A DNA stretch of 64,000 nucleotides from assembly GCF_030123405.1 (NCBI RefSeq), contig NZ_CP126110.1, positions 5,208,001-5,272,000 on the forward strand, read 5' to 3'. This document shows, one piece after another, positions 33,863 through 42,747 of this stretch. Source of the stretch: Neobacillus sp. WH10 (GTDB taxonomy: Bacteria > Bacillota > Bacilli > Bacillales > Cytobacillaceae). A program made the position numbers and the translations under genes. The stretch's first letter is position 1; every line of letters starts with the position of its first letter. Below the pieces are notes generated by a model. That model ran no database searches. It saw nothing but the letters and a program-made list of their open reading frames with translations, and was not told the origin of the DNA.

Positions 33863-35158
33863 TTAGAAGAAAAGCTGTGCTAAGAATTTAACAATTGGCC
33901 CTAAGATGAACATATCGTTATCCGCGGCCCACATTGCGGTATCCGGAATAGTTGAGGAGATAAGCATTTTTACCATAAAATATTGTCCCCAAGCGACAAC
34001 TGTTGAGGTGATAAAGCCGCCTATTAATGCGCCTCTCACGCCACCGGTAGCATTACCGAAAACACCGGCAGTTGCTCCATGGAAGAAGAGAACGATCATG
34101 GTAGGCACGAACACATAAGAAACCGTGTTACCAAGGATCACCAGCCAAATCAGCGCCCCAACGAATGCTCCAAGGAAGCCTAGGATAACTGCGTTTGGAG
34201 CGTAAGGGAATACGATTGGACAGTCAAGTGCTGGTCTTGCGCCAGGTACTAGACGTGTCGCAATTCCGTTGAAAGCAGGAACCATTTCACCAATGAACAT
34301 CCGAACCCCTAATAAAACGATTGCAATACCACCCGCAAAAGTAAACGATTGAATAATTGAATAAATGATAAAGTTTTGATCTCCTGCTTTGGCAATTAAT
34401 TCTTCTGCGCCTGGAGTCCCTTTAGTAGAGAGAATGATGGAACCAATTAAGAACAGAATTCCCATTGTTAAAGCTGTAATAACGTTTGAATCACGTAAAA
34501 ACTCAAGACCTTTAGGCAATTTAATTTTTTCAGAGTCATTATTTTTATTACCTAAATATTTTCCTGCAAGCGCACTCAGTAATGCTACTGATGCTGAGGT
34601 GTGGCCAAGGGCAATATTGTCGTTTCCTGTCACTTTACGCATAAAAGGCTGGACGATTGCCGGTTGGAATGTCCAATATAACCCCATGAAAATGGCTAAA
34701 AAGATAACCAACTTGCCAAAAGAAACATCGCCAACAGAATGGACAATAACCCCGGCAAAAATCGTAGTGGTCCAGAACATCATATGGCCAGTTAAATAGA
34801 TATATTTAAACTTCGTAAATCGTGCTAGTAATACGTTAATCAAGAATCCTAGAGTCATCGCAAGAGTGACAGCGCTTCCATACTTTACATTAAACTTCTC
34901 CTGTCCCATGAAATCCCCTAAGGAACTAGCCTTTAAGTTAAAGACTTCTTTCCACATCGGTTCAAAAATATTAAGAGCCCCGACAATCACACCAGCACCA
35001 GCATTAATGATTAAGAAACCGATAATAGCTTTAAACGTTCCACTGATAAGCTGACTAGTACTTTTCTTTTGTAGCAGCAAACCCAAAAACACGATAAATC
35101 CAAGTAAAATCGCAGGTGTACCAAAGACGTTGGTAGCAACCCATTTTAACGCATCCAT
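33863..35158 (-). CDS. PTS ascorbate-family transporter EIIC (UlaA/SgaT-like)
   Basis: A 431-residue integral membrane protein with about 10-11 hydrophobic segments. Recognisable features are FGTPAILLGFIVFLGLLLQK, IGFLIINAGAGVIVGALNIF, KYGSAVTLAMTLGF and RPALDCPIVFPYAPNAVILG, characteristic of the EIIC of the L-ascorbate/galactitol PTS superfamily. It would import and phosphorylate a sugar acid, lactone or similar compound together with the EIIB and EIIA encoded just upstream. AGGGGGG precedes the ATG. The neighbouring lactonase suggests that a lactone is transported. Confidence 0.9.
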   Translation of the reverse strand: MDALKWVATNVFGTPAILLGFIVFLGLLLQKKSTSQLISGTFKAIIGFLIINAGAGVIVGALNIFEPMWKEVFNLKASSLGDFMGQEKFNVKYGSAVTLAMTLGFLINVLLARFTKFKYIYLTGHMMFWTTTIFAGVIVHSVGDVSFGKLVIFLAIFMGLYWTFQPAIVQPFMRKVTGNDNIALGHTSASVALLSALAGKYLGNKNNDSEKIKLPKGLEFLRDSNVITALTMGILFLIGSIILSTKGTPGAEELIAKAGDQNFIIYSIIQSFTFAGGIAIVLLGVRMFIGEMVPAFNGIATRLVPGARPALDCPIVFPYAPNAVILGFLGAFVGALIWLVILGNTVSYVFVPTMIVLFFHGATAGVFGNATGGVRGALIGGFITSTVVAWGQYFMVKMLISSTIPDTAMWAADNDMFILGPIVKFLAQLFF

Positions 35159-35216
35159 TTTGCTTCCCCCTATTTTTCTATTAACTTTTCAATTTAAAAT
35201 TATTCTAGAAGACCTT

Positions 35217-35483
35217 TTAATTTAATTGACTCTGTAATGCTGCCTTGATTTCAGTTAAATCAAAATAATTATTGACAATGATTACCTTCGCTGATGTTCC
35301 TGCCAAGGTTTGAGCCAATTCATTGCTTGTAATAATGTAGTCCGGCGACATACCAGAAGCTGAAGAAACATCCGTATTTTCAACATCGGCAGAAATTCTA
35401 AGTTCTCTTAACACGGTTTCCACATTCATCCGTAAAATCAAGCTTGTTCCTTGTCCTAATCCACATACACATAATATTTTCAT
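35217..35483 (-). CDS. PTS EIIB component, ascorbate/galactitol type
   Basis: This 88-residue protein has the phospho-Cys loop CVCGLGQGTSLILRMNVE typical of EIIB of the UlaB/GatB class. It accepts phosphate from EIIA and passes it to the sugar at EIIC. The start codon overlaps the EIIA stop by 4 bp and AGGGGG precedes it. Confidence 0.92.
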   Translation of the reverse strand: MKILCVCGLGQGTSLILRMNVETVLRELRISADVENTDVSSASGMSPDYIITSNELAQTLAGTSAKVIIVNNYFDLTEIKAALQSQLN

Positions 35484-35923
35484 TGATCGTTCCCCCTAAT
35501 TATGTTGTGCAATTCTTTATAAGTATGAATTTCAGCTAACTTTTCCACATTTTCCTTGCTATTCAATAGGAGCATTAATTTTTTCAAGAGGGTTAGGTGT
35601 TCTTCACTCGATGATGCACCTAGCGCAAAAACGAATTGAACAGGATCATTAGCAGTATTTCCAAAGACAATTGAGTGTTTTAAACTGATAAATGAAACAG
35701 ATGCTTCCTTTACCCCATCTTCCGGTCTTGCGTGCGGAAGAGCAATTTTAGGAGCAAGTACAAAATAGGGACCATTTTCGTGATAAGACCGAACCATAGC
35801 TTCTATATACCCTTCCTCTACCACCCCTCCTTTCGCTAGTAAGTTACCGGCTGCCCGAATTGCTTCTTCAGGAGAGGAAACCTCTACATCAAATGCCACT
35901 AGATTTTCTTCTAAAAACTTCAT
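35480..35923 (-). CDS. PTS EIIA component, fructose/mannitol-like
   Basis: This 147-residue EIIA domain carries the phospho-His motif IALPHARPEDGVKEASVSFI. It takes phosphate from HPr and gives it to the adjacent EIIB. AGAGAGG precedes the ATG. It lies 43 bp after the regulator gene, which itself ends in a similar EIIA domain. Confidence 0.92.
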   Translation of the reverse strand: MKFLEENLVAFDVEVSSPEEAIRAAGNLLAKGGVVEEGYIEAMVRSYHENGPYFVLAPKIALPHARPEDGVKEASVSFISLKHSIVFGNTANDPVQFVFALGASSSEEHLTLLKKLMLLLNSKENVEKLAEIHTYKELHNIIRGNDQ

Positions 35924-35966
35924 GTTAAAAACCTCTCTGCTACAATTTACTTATTGATTTTTTGAC

Positions 35967-38063
35967 TTAGACCGAGTAGGCTTTAATAATGTCAAAAATA
36001 TTTATTGCAAATTCTGCCTCCAGTATTTTATTGATTTGATTCGGCTTGGATAGTAAATTCGTTAATTGTGAAACCGCTTTTAAATGGGAGTCCCCATCTA
36101 TTGCTGCAAGGACAATTAATAGTCGAACCTCTTTATCCATAAAAAGAACCGGCTTATCTAATTTCAACAGGCTCATTCCCAGCTGCTGAACACCATCTTC
36201 AGGCTTGGCATGAGGTAATGCCACCATTGGTGCAATTACAATATACGGCCCCATGTTTTTGATATTTTGAACCATCGACTCGATGTAATGGTCCGTAACA
36301 AATCCACCCCTTTTTAACGGCTCTGCCGCTGCCCAAATCGCTTCCTCCCAGGTAGGAACTTCCTGTCTTAGCTGAATATGTTCTTTCATTAACAATTCTT
36401 TCAAAGAAGGCCTTGGCCGTTCTGCCTGAAGTGACAATGGCTTGGCTAGATACTGTTTTAATTCCGTTTGAAGCGCCGTTTCATTTCGTACATCCGCATA
36501 TTTTTGAATAATATCCATTAAAGTATCAATCGCTGAAGTTTGTTTTGGATCGAAGTCCAGTTGTGCATTGACCTTCTTTAGCAAGCTTTCCTTTTCTGCT
36601 TCCGTTAAAATGGGACTTACAACAAAAACAGGCTTCGTTTTTTTCTGAAGCGGTATGGTTGAGATAATGAAATCTGCTTCAAACTGGTTACTCTCATACT
36701 CTCTTAGTGAAACACAGCCGATAATATCAATGGTTGAAAAAAGACCTTCTAGTTGGCGCTGCAATAGTCTAGAAGTTCCAATCCCATTTGTGCAAACTAG
36801 CAAAGCAGTTTTTCTCTTAACCGCCTCTGCTCCAACCCGTTTCATCCAACCGCCAAAGTGCATGGCTATTAAGGCAGTTTCATCATCATTGACCGCTTTG
36901 CCTATTAGATTTTCAAGGTGAAACATACTCTTCTTGGTAATGAGAAAAATGTCATGATATTTCTCTATGATTGCTTTGGTCATATCATTTTCTACTTCAA
37001 GGCCATATTTGACGCGAAAATAGGCCGTTTTCACATGAAGCAGTAAATTTCGTTCAATTTCCTGCCGATTTTCAAAAAATACACAGGCAAATCGTTGAAA
37101 ATCAGAAACCATATTAGTAACAACGTCTTTTAGGAAATCGTTGCTTGTACTCTCCACCTCTTCAGAGAACTGAATGCGAGAACCAAGCAGGTGTTTCGTG
37201 ATATAAAAAACTTCTTCCTCGGGGAAGTCAACTTCAAATAGCGCAGAAAGCTTACGTGCTATTTTTTCTGCAGCGCGAAATTGTTTTGTGTCTCTTAAGA
37301 CATCTTTTTCAACTGGGTCAATCGAAACCTTTTTTCCTTGTGAAAACCTTTTATAAAAGAACAGCAGCCGAAGAGCAAAGTTATCCAAAAACTCATCAGT
37401 AAATTGAATATTCAAATCCTCTTCACTTTCAGCAATAATCAATTGAACTGCTTTCCATTTTTCAATTTCAAAAAAGTGAAGAATATCGGGACCATTCTCT
37501 TGAAGAATTCCTGGTATTTTTATTAAAAGCGCTTGCCAGCCTTGCTCCGGGAGAACATGCTGAAGATAATAAACAATCGCCCTCCGCTTATCATCTTCCT
37601 TGCCTATAATCACATATCCATGTCTACGTTCAAACTCGAGCACTAAATGGAATCTTTTCAATTCCTCTTTTAGGCCTTTTAGATCCTCAATCGTGGTATT
37701 ACGACTGACGCGGACTTTTTTCATTAAGTTATCTAAGAACAAAGGAATATCCAGTACCATTAAATAAATAGCCAGCCATGCCTTGCGTTCCTTTACCGTG
37801 TACTCATAATGCCACTTCTTCAAGGTAACCAATTTTCCCGGCACTTGATGAGCTGTTTCTTCATCTAAATAAAACCCGGCCGACCGAACCTGCTTCACCG
37901 ACTGTAACCGATTTTCCTTCAACCAATCATTGATCTTTTCAATATCGTAATAAATGGTTCGCCTAGAAATATTAAACTTTTCAGAAATCTCCTGTAATGA
38001 AACATACGTCGACGCCTTAACTATATAAGACAAAATAGCCATACTACGCTGATCAAGTGACAC
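35967..38063 (-). CDS. BglG/MtlR-family transcriptional activator with PRD, EIIB-like and EIIA-like domains
   Basis: This protein has about 698 residues. Domain order: an N-terminal HTH pair (AILSYIVKASTYVSLQEISE then KFNISRRTIYYDIEKINDWL); two PTS regulation domains in the centre with conserved His (for example LLHVKTAYFRVKYGLE and ALIAMHFGGWMKR); an EIIB-like domain with VCTNGIGTSRLLQRQLEGLF; and a C-terminal EIIA-like domain with VALPHAKPEDG. This is the layout of MtlR/LicR-type activators, controlled by PTS phosphorylation. The GTG start at 38061-38063 has AAAGGAGGTGA. It is first in the minus-strand PTS operon and probably activates it. Confidence 0.9.
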   Translation of the reverse strand: MSLDQRSMAILSYIVKASTYVSLQEISEKFNISRRTIYYDIEKINDWLKENRLQSVKQVRSAGFYLDEETAHQVPGKLVTLKKWHYEYTVKERKAWLAIYLMVLDIPLFLDNLMKKVRVSRNTTIEDLKGLKEELKRFHLVLEFERRHGYVIIGKEDDKRRAIVYYLQHVLPEQGWQALLIKIPGILQENGPDILHFFEIEKWKAVQLIIAESEEDLNIQFTDEFLDNFALRLLFFYKRFSQGKKVSIDPVEKDVLRDTKQFRAAEKIARKLSALFEVDFPEEEVFYITKHLLGSRIQFSEEVESTSNDFLKDVVTNMVSDFQRFACVFFENRQEIERNLLLHVKTAYFRVKYGLEVENDMTKAIIEKYHDIFLITKKSMFHLENLIGKAVNDDETALIAMHFGGWMKRVGAEAVKRKTALLVCTNGIGTSRLLQRQLEGLFSTIDIIGCVSLREYESNQFEADFIISTIPLQKKTKPVFVVSPILTEAEKESLLKKVNAQLDFDPKQTSAIDTLMDIIQKYADVRNETALQTELKQYLAKPLSLQAERPRPSLKELLMKEHIQLRQEVPTWEEAIWAAAEPLKRGGFVTDHYIESMVQNIKNMGPYIVIAPMVALPHAKPEDGVQQLGMSLLKLDKPVLFMDKEVRLLIVLAAIDGDSHLKAVSQLTNLLSKPNQINKILEAEFAINIFDIIKAYSV

Positions 38064-38263
38064 AAAGTCACCTCCTTTGCACTCATTAGCCTGTGCAAAA
38101 AAGTACATAAAACTTCTTTAGCAATTGCTTAACCTTACTATACCCCCAGAAATATCAAATGTGGAGACCAAATCCCGCCCATCCCGTCGTGCAAAATTCG
38201 GACTGTTGAAAAAAGTTGTGCATAATGGGGCTCTGAAACTGAGATTTCAAAATTCCCAATTAC

Positions 38264-38451
38264 GACAAATATTACGGCGGACACAAAACCATTTTGTTAA
38301 CAAATTAGTCAAATATTGTCTAACTTTGTATACTTTAGTATCTAGTATAATGTTCCTATTTATATTTAAATAATAGATAGATATAAACGCTTCCAGTTCT
38401 TATTCCAACTCCAATATATTGAAATAGCAACTTTTACACCAGGCGGAAAAT
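38264..38451 (+). repeat. 188-bp direct repeat, right copy
   Basis: Partner of 13809-13996 (same length, same orientation, about 94% identical by eye). Beyond the right edge the plus strand continues an open frame, FTPGGKSVAKEVMDRLGY then stop (38433-38489), apparently the tail of a gene whose start is lost. Inside, TTGTCT, 17 bp, TATCTA is a possible promoter. Confidence 0.9.
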
Positions 38452-38563
38452 CTGTAGCAAAAGAGGTGATGGACAGATTAGGGTATTGAAGACTGCAGCC
38501 TTGGTTATACACAACTGAAAGTTAGCAATTCAAATAGCATTCATTAAATGAATATAAGGAGCA

Positions 38564-39139
38564 GTGATTATTATTATTAACCATTTTTATTTAGTCGATG
38601 GAAACGTGATTTTAATGACAGGTGAATATGACAAACGTGGGAAGCTTTGCACGAGAGTTATGATCGGAAGTGAAACTCTTCTAGTAGACAGGACACCGGT
38701 CCAACTATTGGATGATACATTGAAATACATAGGATTTGAATTAAAAGGTGCCATTAAAGGTGCCAAAAACATAATTGGTAATAAGTATTTGTGCCCCGTC
38801 ATTGTCAATCCATATAAAGACATTTGCTTTTTTCCTATTAAGTCTCCTAAAAAGGAAGATTGTATATGGTTTAACCCCGACCATATTGTAAAAACCAAAG
38901 CTAGAGCCTACAAGACAGAAGTAGAACTTAGCAATGACCTTTCAATGATTGTGGATGTAAAGCTACACTCTTTTAATAATATGATACAGACAGCGATTCA
39001 ATTGAAGCAGATTTCAAACGATCGGGGGAACCATCCTAAACCGATTACCTTTTTTCTTGTTCCGAAAAAACGAAAGCTTCTATCCAAGTCAACAACCGGC
39101 AGATATAATTTTGGTTCTTTAGCTAAGTATAATGGATAG
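38564..39139 (+). CDS. ComK-family competence transcription factor
   Basis: A 191-residue protein with the ComK pattern: KLCTRVMIGSETLLVDRTPV, QLLDDTLKYIGFELKGAIKG, CPVIVNPYKDICFFPIKSPK, CIWFNPDHIVK and LHSFNNMIQTAIQLKQI. ComK binds AT-box pairs and switches on DNA-uptake genes. Length and motif order agree with Bacillus ComK, but the copy is diverged and could be a paralogue. The start is uncertain: GTG at 38564 is only two bases from GGAG, and ATT codons just after sit at better spacing. It is followed by two small XRE regulators. Confidence 0.8.
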   Translation: MIIIINHFYLVDGNVILMTGEYDKRGKLCTRVMIGSETLLVDRTPVQLLDDTLKYIGFELKGAIKGAKNIIGNKYLCPVIVNPYKDICFFPIKSPKKEDCIWFNPDHIVKTKARAYKTEVELSNDLSMIVDVKLHSFNNMIQTAIQLKQISNDRGNHPKPITFFLVPKKRKLLSKSTTGRYNFGSLAKYNG

Positions 39140-39296
39140 CGGAGAACACAACACGTTCAGCAGGACAATCAGCCTCTATTCTTACCATTTTCAATCATTG
39201 GAATGTACGTTGAATGACTCAGGGGGAATGAGGTTGTGGGGGACAGAAGCGAAAGAAGAGGCATTAATATAAAGGTAGTCATAAAGGAGAATTTCA

Positions 39297-39545
39297 TTGA
39301 AAAATCAACGGATCGCTCATATTGGAAAGGCATTAAAAAAGGCGAGAAGAAAAAGAAAAATAACACAAGAGCAATTAGCTAAGCGTTGCTCTATCCCACG
39401 CCCCTACATTAGTATTATAGAAAGTGGTATCAAACAGCCAAAACTCAGAATTATCTTCTCTCTTGCTGAAGGTCTTGGGATGAAGGCTTCTGACCTTGTA
39501 AAAGAGATTGAAGAATACTTAGTAGAATATTCCTACGTATCATGA
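39297..39545 (+). CDS. Small XRE-family helix-turn-helix regulator (first of two)
   Basis: This 82-residue protein is almost wholly a HTH_3 domain: IGKALKKARRKRKITQEQLA then KRCSIPRPYISIIESGIKQP. It starts at TTG with AAAGGAG 6 nt upstream. Its last helix (GLGMKASDLVKEIEEYL) is nearly the same as in the next gene (39737-39979), so the two are paralogues. The target is unknown. Confidence 0.85.
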   Translation: MKNQRIAHIGKALKKARRKRKITQEQLAKRCSIPRPYISIIESGIKQPKLRIIFSLAEGLGMKASDLVKEIEEYLVEYSYVS

Positions 39546-39736
39546 TTTGTATTAAGAGTTAGCTGGCTGATCATTTTAATTCAGTTTATAAGGGCAACTA
39601 CTACCAATGCAACTAGAATTCTCGGTAAAAATTCATTATAGTAAAATATTTATTATCAGTTCTTTTGGGAAGTTTGTTACGTGAAGAGAAGGTAATTTTT
39701 GTTAACTAATAGCCTTAACAAAGGAGAATATCTCTT

Positions 39737-39979
39737 ATGAACCATAAGATCCAAATTGGTGAAGTATTAAAAAAAATAAGAAAGGCGAAGCGCATAACAC
39801 AGTGGAAATTGGCTCACGACATCTCAATCAATCCAACATCACTGAGTAAATTGGAGAGGAATATTTGTGAACCAAGTCTTGAAACAATCTTTTTAATCGC
39901 TTCCGGATTAGATATGAAAGCTTCAGAGTTTGTCAAAGAAATTGAAGAAAACTTAGAATTGTCTCGTAAACATGAATAG
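39737..39979 (+). CDS. Small XRE-family helix-turn-helix regulator (second of two)
   Basis: This 80-residue HTH_3 protein reads IGEVLKKIRKAKRITQWKLA then HDISINPTSLSKLERNICEP and GLDMKASEFVKEIEENL. AAAGGAG lies 9 nt before the ATG. It is a paralogue of the gene at 39297-39545; the 190-bp gap between them holds nothing I recognise. It may regulate the comK-like gene or itself; this is context inference only. Confidence 0.85.
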   Translation: MNHKIQIGEVLKKIRKAKRITQWKLAHDISINPTSLSKLERNICEPSLETIFLIASGLDMKASEFVKEIEENLELSRKHE

Positions 39980-40121
39980 AGATTTCTAACCTACAGAAGT
40001 AGATCCATTGATCGATTAGCGGGTATGACAATACCTTCATTGACGAGTGACACAAAACTATAGACAATATGTGGTACCGTTAGGAAAATGCGGATTTACA
40101 ACGTTAAGGAAAATCCAAATT

Positions 40122-40170
40122 AAAAAGCCCAACTTCTCTGCAAATTAAAATAGAGAAAATGGGCTTTTCC
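40122..40170 (+). terminator. Terminator-like hairpin
   Basis: AAAAGCCCA pairs with TGGGCTTTT over a loop that also pairs in part (CTCT / AGAG). T-rich sequence follows. It lies about 140 bp after the second XRE gene. Confidence 0.6.
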
Positions 40171-40191
40171 GTTACTTCATTATTTATAAGA

Positions 40192-40281
40192 ATGTGTATT
40201 GGACTAGCGATTTGGGGAGCTGTATTCGTATTGATACTTCAAAAGATGATTAATAAAAAGAAGAACACTGTTGAAGCATAG
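40192..40281 (+). CDS. Tiny single-pass membrane peptide, or tail of a lost transporter
   Basis: A 29-codon frame (MCIGLAIWGAVFVLILQKMI then NKKKNTVEA) has a membrane segment followed by a basic tail, and ends 12 bp before the rhodanese start. No ribosome binding site is clear and the frame is open upstream, so a C-terminal transporter remnant is as likely as a real small protein. Confidence 0.3.
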   Translation: MCIGLAIWGAVFVLILQKMINKKKNTVEA

Positions 40282-40293
40282 GAGAAAATTAGA

Positions 40294-41154
40294 ATGGTTG
40301 AAACACTTCACAAGGTCTTTGTTCCGGTGCAATGGGTAAAAGAAATCATTGAAGCAGACCCTATTTCACACAATTATGTGGTTGTTGAATGTTCATGGGG
40401 TAAACCAAGCGAGGAGTATTTAGAGAAACATATTCCTGGGGCAATTCATCTTGATACAGATTTAATCGAAGAAGACATTAACTGGAATATCCGAACACCA
40501 AAGGAAATTAACGACACGCTTATTAGCCTCGGGATTTCCAAGAGTACACGCGTTGTTATTTACGGAAAAGGAGCATCATTTGCACGCTTTGCATTTGTTT
40601 GTATTTGGGCAGGTGTACAAAACGTTCATGTAATCGATGGAGGATTGAATGCATGGATAAGCGCTGGATATCGAACGGAAAAAGGGATCGTGGAACCAAA
40701 ACCGATTTCAGAATTTGGCGCTGAAATTCCAGTTCATCCAGAGTATCTCATGTCATGGCCTACGGAAATCTTGAAAGCACAGAAGAATCCGAATTTTAGA
40801 CTAGTCAGTGTAAGAAGTTGGCGTGAGTTCATTGGAGAAGTAAGTGGGTATTCATACATCAATCGCTCAGGAGAACCAAAAGGTGCTATATGGGGACATG
40901 CTGAAACTGATTATTACAATGATGATCGAACGGTAAAATCATTGACCGAAGTCGAAGCAATGTTAACAGAATGGGATATTAGAAAGGGGAACGAAATCGC
41001 TTTCTATTGCGGCACCGGTTGGAGGGCCTCCCTCCCATTCTTGATCCTTTATGAAAACGGCTGGGACAATATCAAAGTATACGACGGCGGATGGTTCGTC
41101 TGGCAGAAAGATCCTGGGTTGCCGGTACAAATCGGGAGTCCTCGAGAAAAGTAG
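40294..41154 (+). CDS. Rhodanese-type thiosulfate sulfurtransferase
   Basis: This 286-residue protein has two rhodanese modules. The N-terminal one (YVVVECSWGKPSEEYLEKHI then PGAIHLDTDLIEE) is inactive-like. The C-terminal one carries the active-site loop IAFYCGTGWRASLPFLILYE with the persulfide cysteine. Conserved structural parts are VVIYGKGASFARFAFVCIWA and VYDGGWFVWQKDPGLPVQ. The enzyme transfers sulfane sulfur from thiosulfate or mercaptopyruvate to a thiophilic acceptor such as cyanide or a thiol. AGGAG precedes the ATG. It stands alone on the plus strand. Confidence 0.9.
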   Translation: MVETLHKVFVPVQWVKEIIEADPISHNYVVVECSWGKPSEEYLEKHIPGAIHLDTDLIEEDINWNIRTPKEINDTLISLGISKSTRVVIYGKGASFARFAFVCIWAGVQNVHVIDGGLNAWISAGYRTEKGIVEPKPISEFGAEIPVHPEYLMSWPTEILKAQKNPNFRLVSVRSWREFIGEVSGYSYINRSGEPKGAIWGHAETDYYNDDRTVKSLTEVEAMLTEWDIRKGNEIAFYCGTGWRASLPFLILYENGWDNIKVYDGGWFVWQKDPGLPVQIGSPREK

Positions 41155-41365
41155 AGTTGACCAAACGACCTGCTCCGTTTAAGTAATAACCTTCACATCT
41201 CTTCACCCTTACCAATTTACTTTAAATGTGTTATTCCACAATCTGGCCCTTTTCATGGAGAAGGACTCTTTCCTTATTTCAGAAAAGCGCCGATTGTTGA
41301 AAATTGTCCCGGAGCACCAACACTGAAAGGATATTCAAGATAAGCACTCGAAGTAGATTATTGCC

Positions 41366-41920
41366 TTAAATACCTTTTTTAGGAGACTGTTTGTTTTTAA
41401 TCCGATGCTGGAACGACAGAGTCGCAATAAATACAGTTACTCCCCACAAGAACAATCCTCCGTACGTTACCACATACACCCAAATGGCTAATCCTTCGGG
41501 GTATCCTTTTGGAAGCACTCCTAAAAATTGAAGAGCTGTCAAGAAGCTAATTAGAACTGTCAACACCCCAACTGACCATCCTGGTATGATTAATAACCAT
41601 TTTGGTAGTTTCTCACCCCAGGAAGTCACGAGAGCTATAGCAAATAAAGATGCCAGTATCGCCAAGATAGCTGTGAAATCTATTCCGATGGTATATAACG
41701 TATATAGAAAAGCAGGTCCTTCCTTTAATGTATCACCAAGCCCTGCTACATCTTGTACAGCTTGTTTTGTTGTAATTCCTACCGTTGAACCCCATGCCCA
41801 AAGCGATTTTAAAATCGCATACGGCAACAGTGCAAGAGCTGCAACATAGCCCCATCCTTTAGTCAAATAAGTTTTATCAGCTATTTCTGACCTCATATGT
41901 TTCTCATGTTTTAAGCTCAA
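41366..41920 (-). CDS. Four-pass membrane protein, paralogue 1 of a local family
   Basis: A 184-residue protein with four predicted membrane segments: YVAALALLPYAILKSLWAWG, FTAILAILASLFAIALVTSW, WLLIIPGWSVGVLTVLISFL and YVVTYGGLFLWGVTVFIATL. The short motif SWGEKLPKWLLIIPGW recurs in the GC-rich gene at 42748 (RPWGERLPAWLVALPVW) and, more loosely, at 44062 (KPWSRIVPLKVPL). The function is unknown. The start is TTG with AAGGGAG 8 nt upstream. Confidence 0.65.
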   Translation of the reverse strand: MSLKHEKHMRSEIADKTYLTKGWGYVAALALLPYAILKSLWAWGSTVGITTKQAVQDVAGLGDTLKEGPAFLYTLYTIGIDFTAILAILASLFAIALVTSWGEKLPKWLLIIPGWSVGVLTVLISFLTALQFLGVLPKGYPEGLAIWVYVVTYGGLFLWGVTVFIATLSFQHRIKNKQSPKKGI

Positions 41921-42013
41921 AAGACATTCTCCCTTCTCGTTGAAGAAATGAAGCCTATTAGTTTTAAAAATTACCTAAAATGTTTGAGTTGCTGACCACA
42001 TACAATTGTAAAC

Positions 42014-42496
42014 TTATTCAAAGAGTCCTTTAGTCAATTTTCCAACGTAAACTGGTTTAACGGAGGCAAAAAGAATTTCCCGAACATACTTGATGTTAAG
42101 ACCACCAGGTCCAGTTTTAAAAAAACGCCCTAACAATCCTAAACTTTCTTTTAACGATTGAATCTCATCCTCCGTTGCGATCCGTTTTTCTCCAACCGTT
42201 CCTGACAACCGTACTCCTGGTGGAGTCTTGAACTTTCTGGAAAGAAACGATCGTAACAAAAACCATTTACTACTGTTAATAGCAAGAATACAGACTCGAT
42301 TATTCCGTTCCAGGTTTCGTGTCATTTGGGAAGTGAAAATTTGAAAATATAAACCTTTTGGCTCATCTTTGCTGAGTATTAGTGACCCAATCGGAGTAAC
42401 ATGTGGAGTTCCATCTGGGTTTACGGAGGCAAATGAGAATCCAAATGACTGAGAAGCAACATCTTTCCAAATATTCCAGTGATCGAATGGTTCCAT
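42014..42496 (-). CDS. Pyridoxamine 5'-phosphate oxidase-like flavin-binding protein
   Basis: A split-barrel protein of about 160 residues. The N-terminus FGFASVNPDGTPHVTPIGSL then YFQIFTSQMTRNLERNNRVC and VRLSGTVGEKRIATEDE fits the PNPOx-like FMN-binding family, many of which are F420- or FMN-dependent reductases of unknown substrate. The start is set at 42496 because AGAGGG lies just upstream. The gene lies between two membrane-protein paralogues on the same strand. Confidence 0.75.
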   Translation of the reverse strand: MEPFDHWNIWKDVASQSFGFSFASVNPDGTPHVTPIGSLILSKDEPKGLYFQIFTSQMTRNLERNNRVCILAINSSKWFLLRSFLSRKFKTPPGVRLSGTVGEKRIATEDEIQSLKESLGLLGRFFKTGPGGLNIKYVREILFASVKPVYVGKLTKGLFE

Positions 42497-42537
42497 CGTA
42501 TTCCCTCTTCTCTTCATATAAAGTTAATCGAATGTAG

Positions 42538-42600
42538 AGCAAAACGGTTCCCCACTTGAATGGGTTCTTAATGAATACCACACAGTAACCGTTTTTTTGC
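42538..42600. terminator. Terminator-like inverted repeat
   Basis: AAAACGGTT and AACCGTTTTTTT flank a 38-base loop. A T-run follows on plus. It separates the PNPOx-like gene from the GC-rich gene upstream. The loop is long, so confidence is moderate. Confidence 0.45.
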
Positions 42601-42747
42601 TATACGGAGTAAAAAAATCGGGTTCGTAGCATTAATTCTCAATATCGATTTTTTCCCCTTGAGGTACCTTAAATGAGGACTTACTGAGGCACATCTCCCC
42701 TCTAGGATGGGAGCAAGTCCCTATTTGTTCCTCTGCCCCCATTAATC

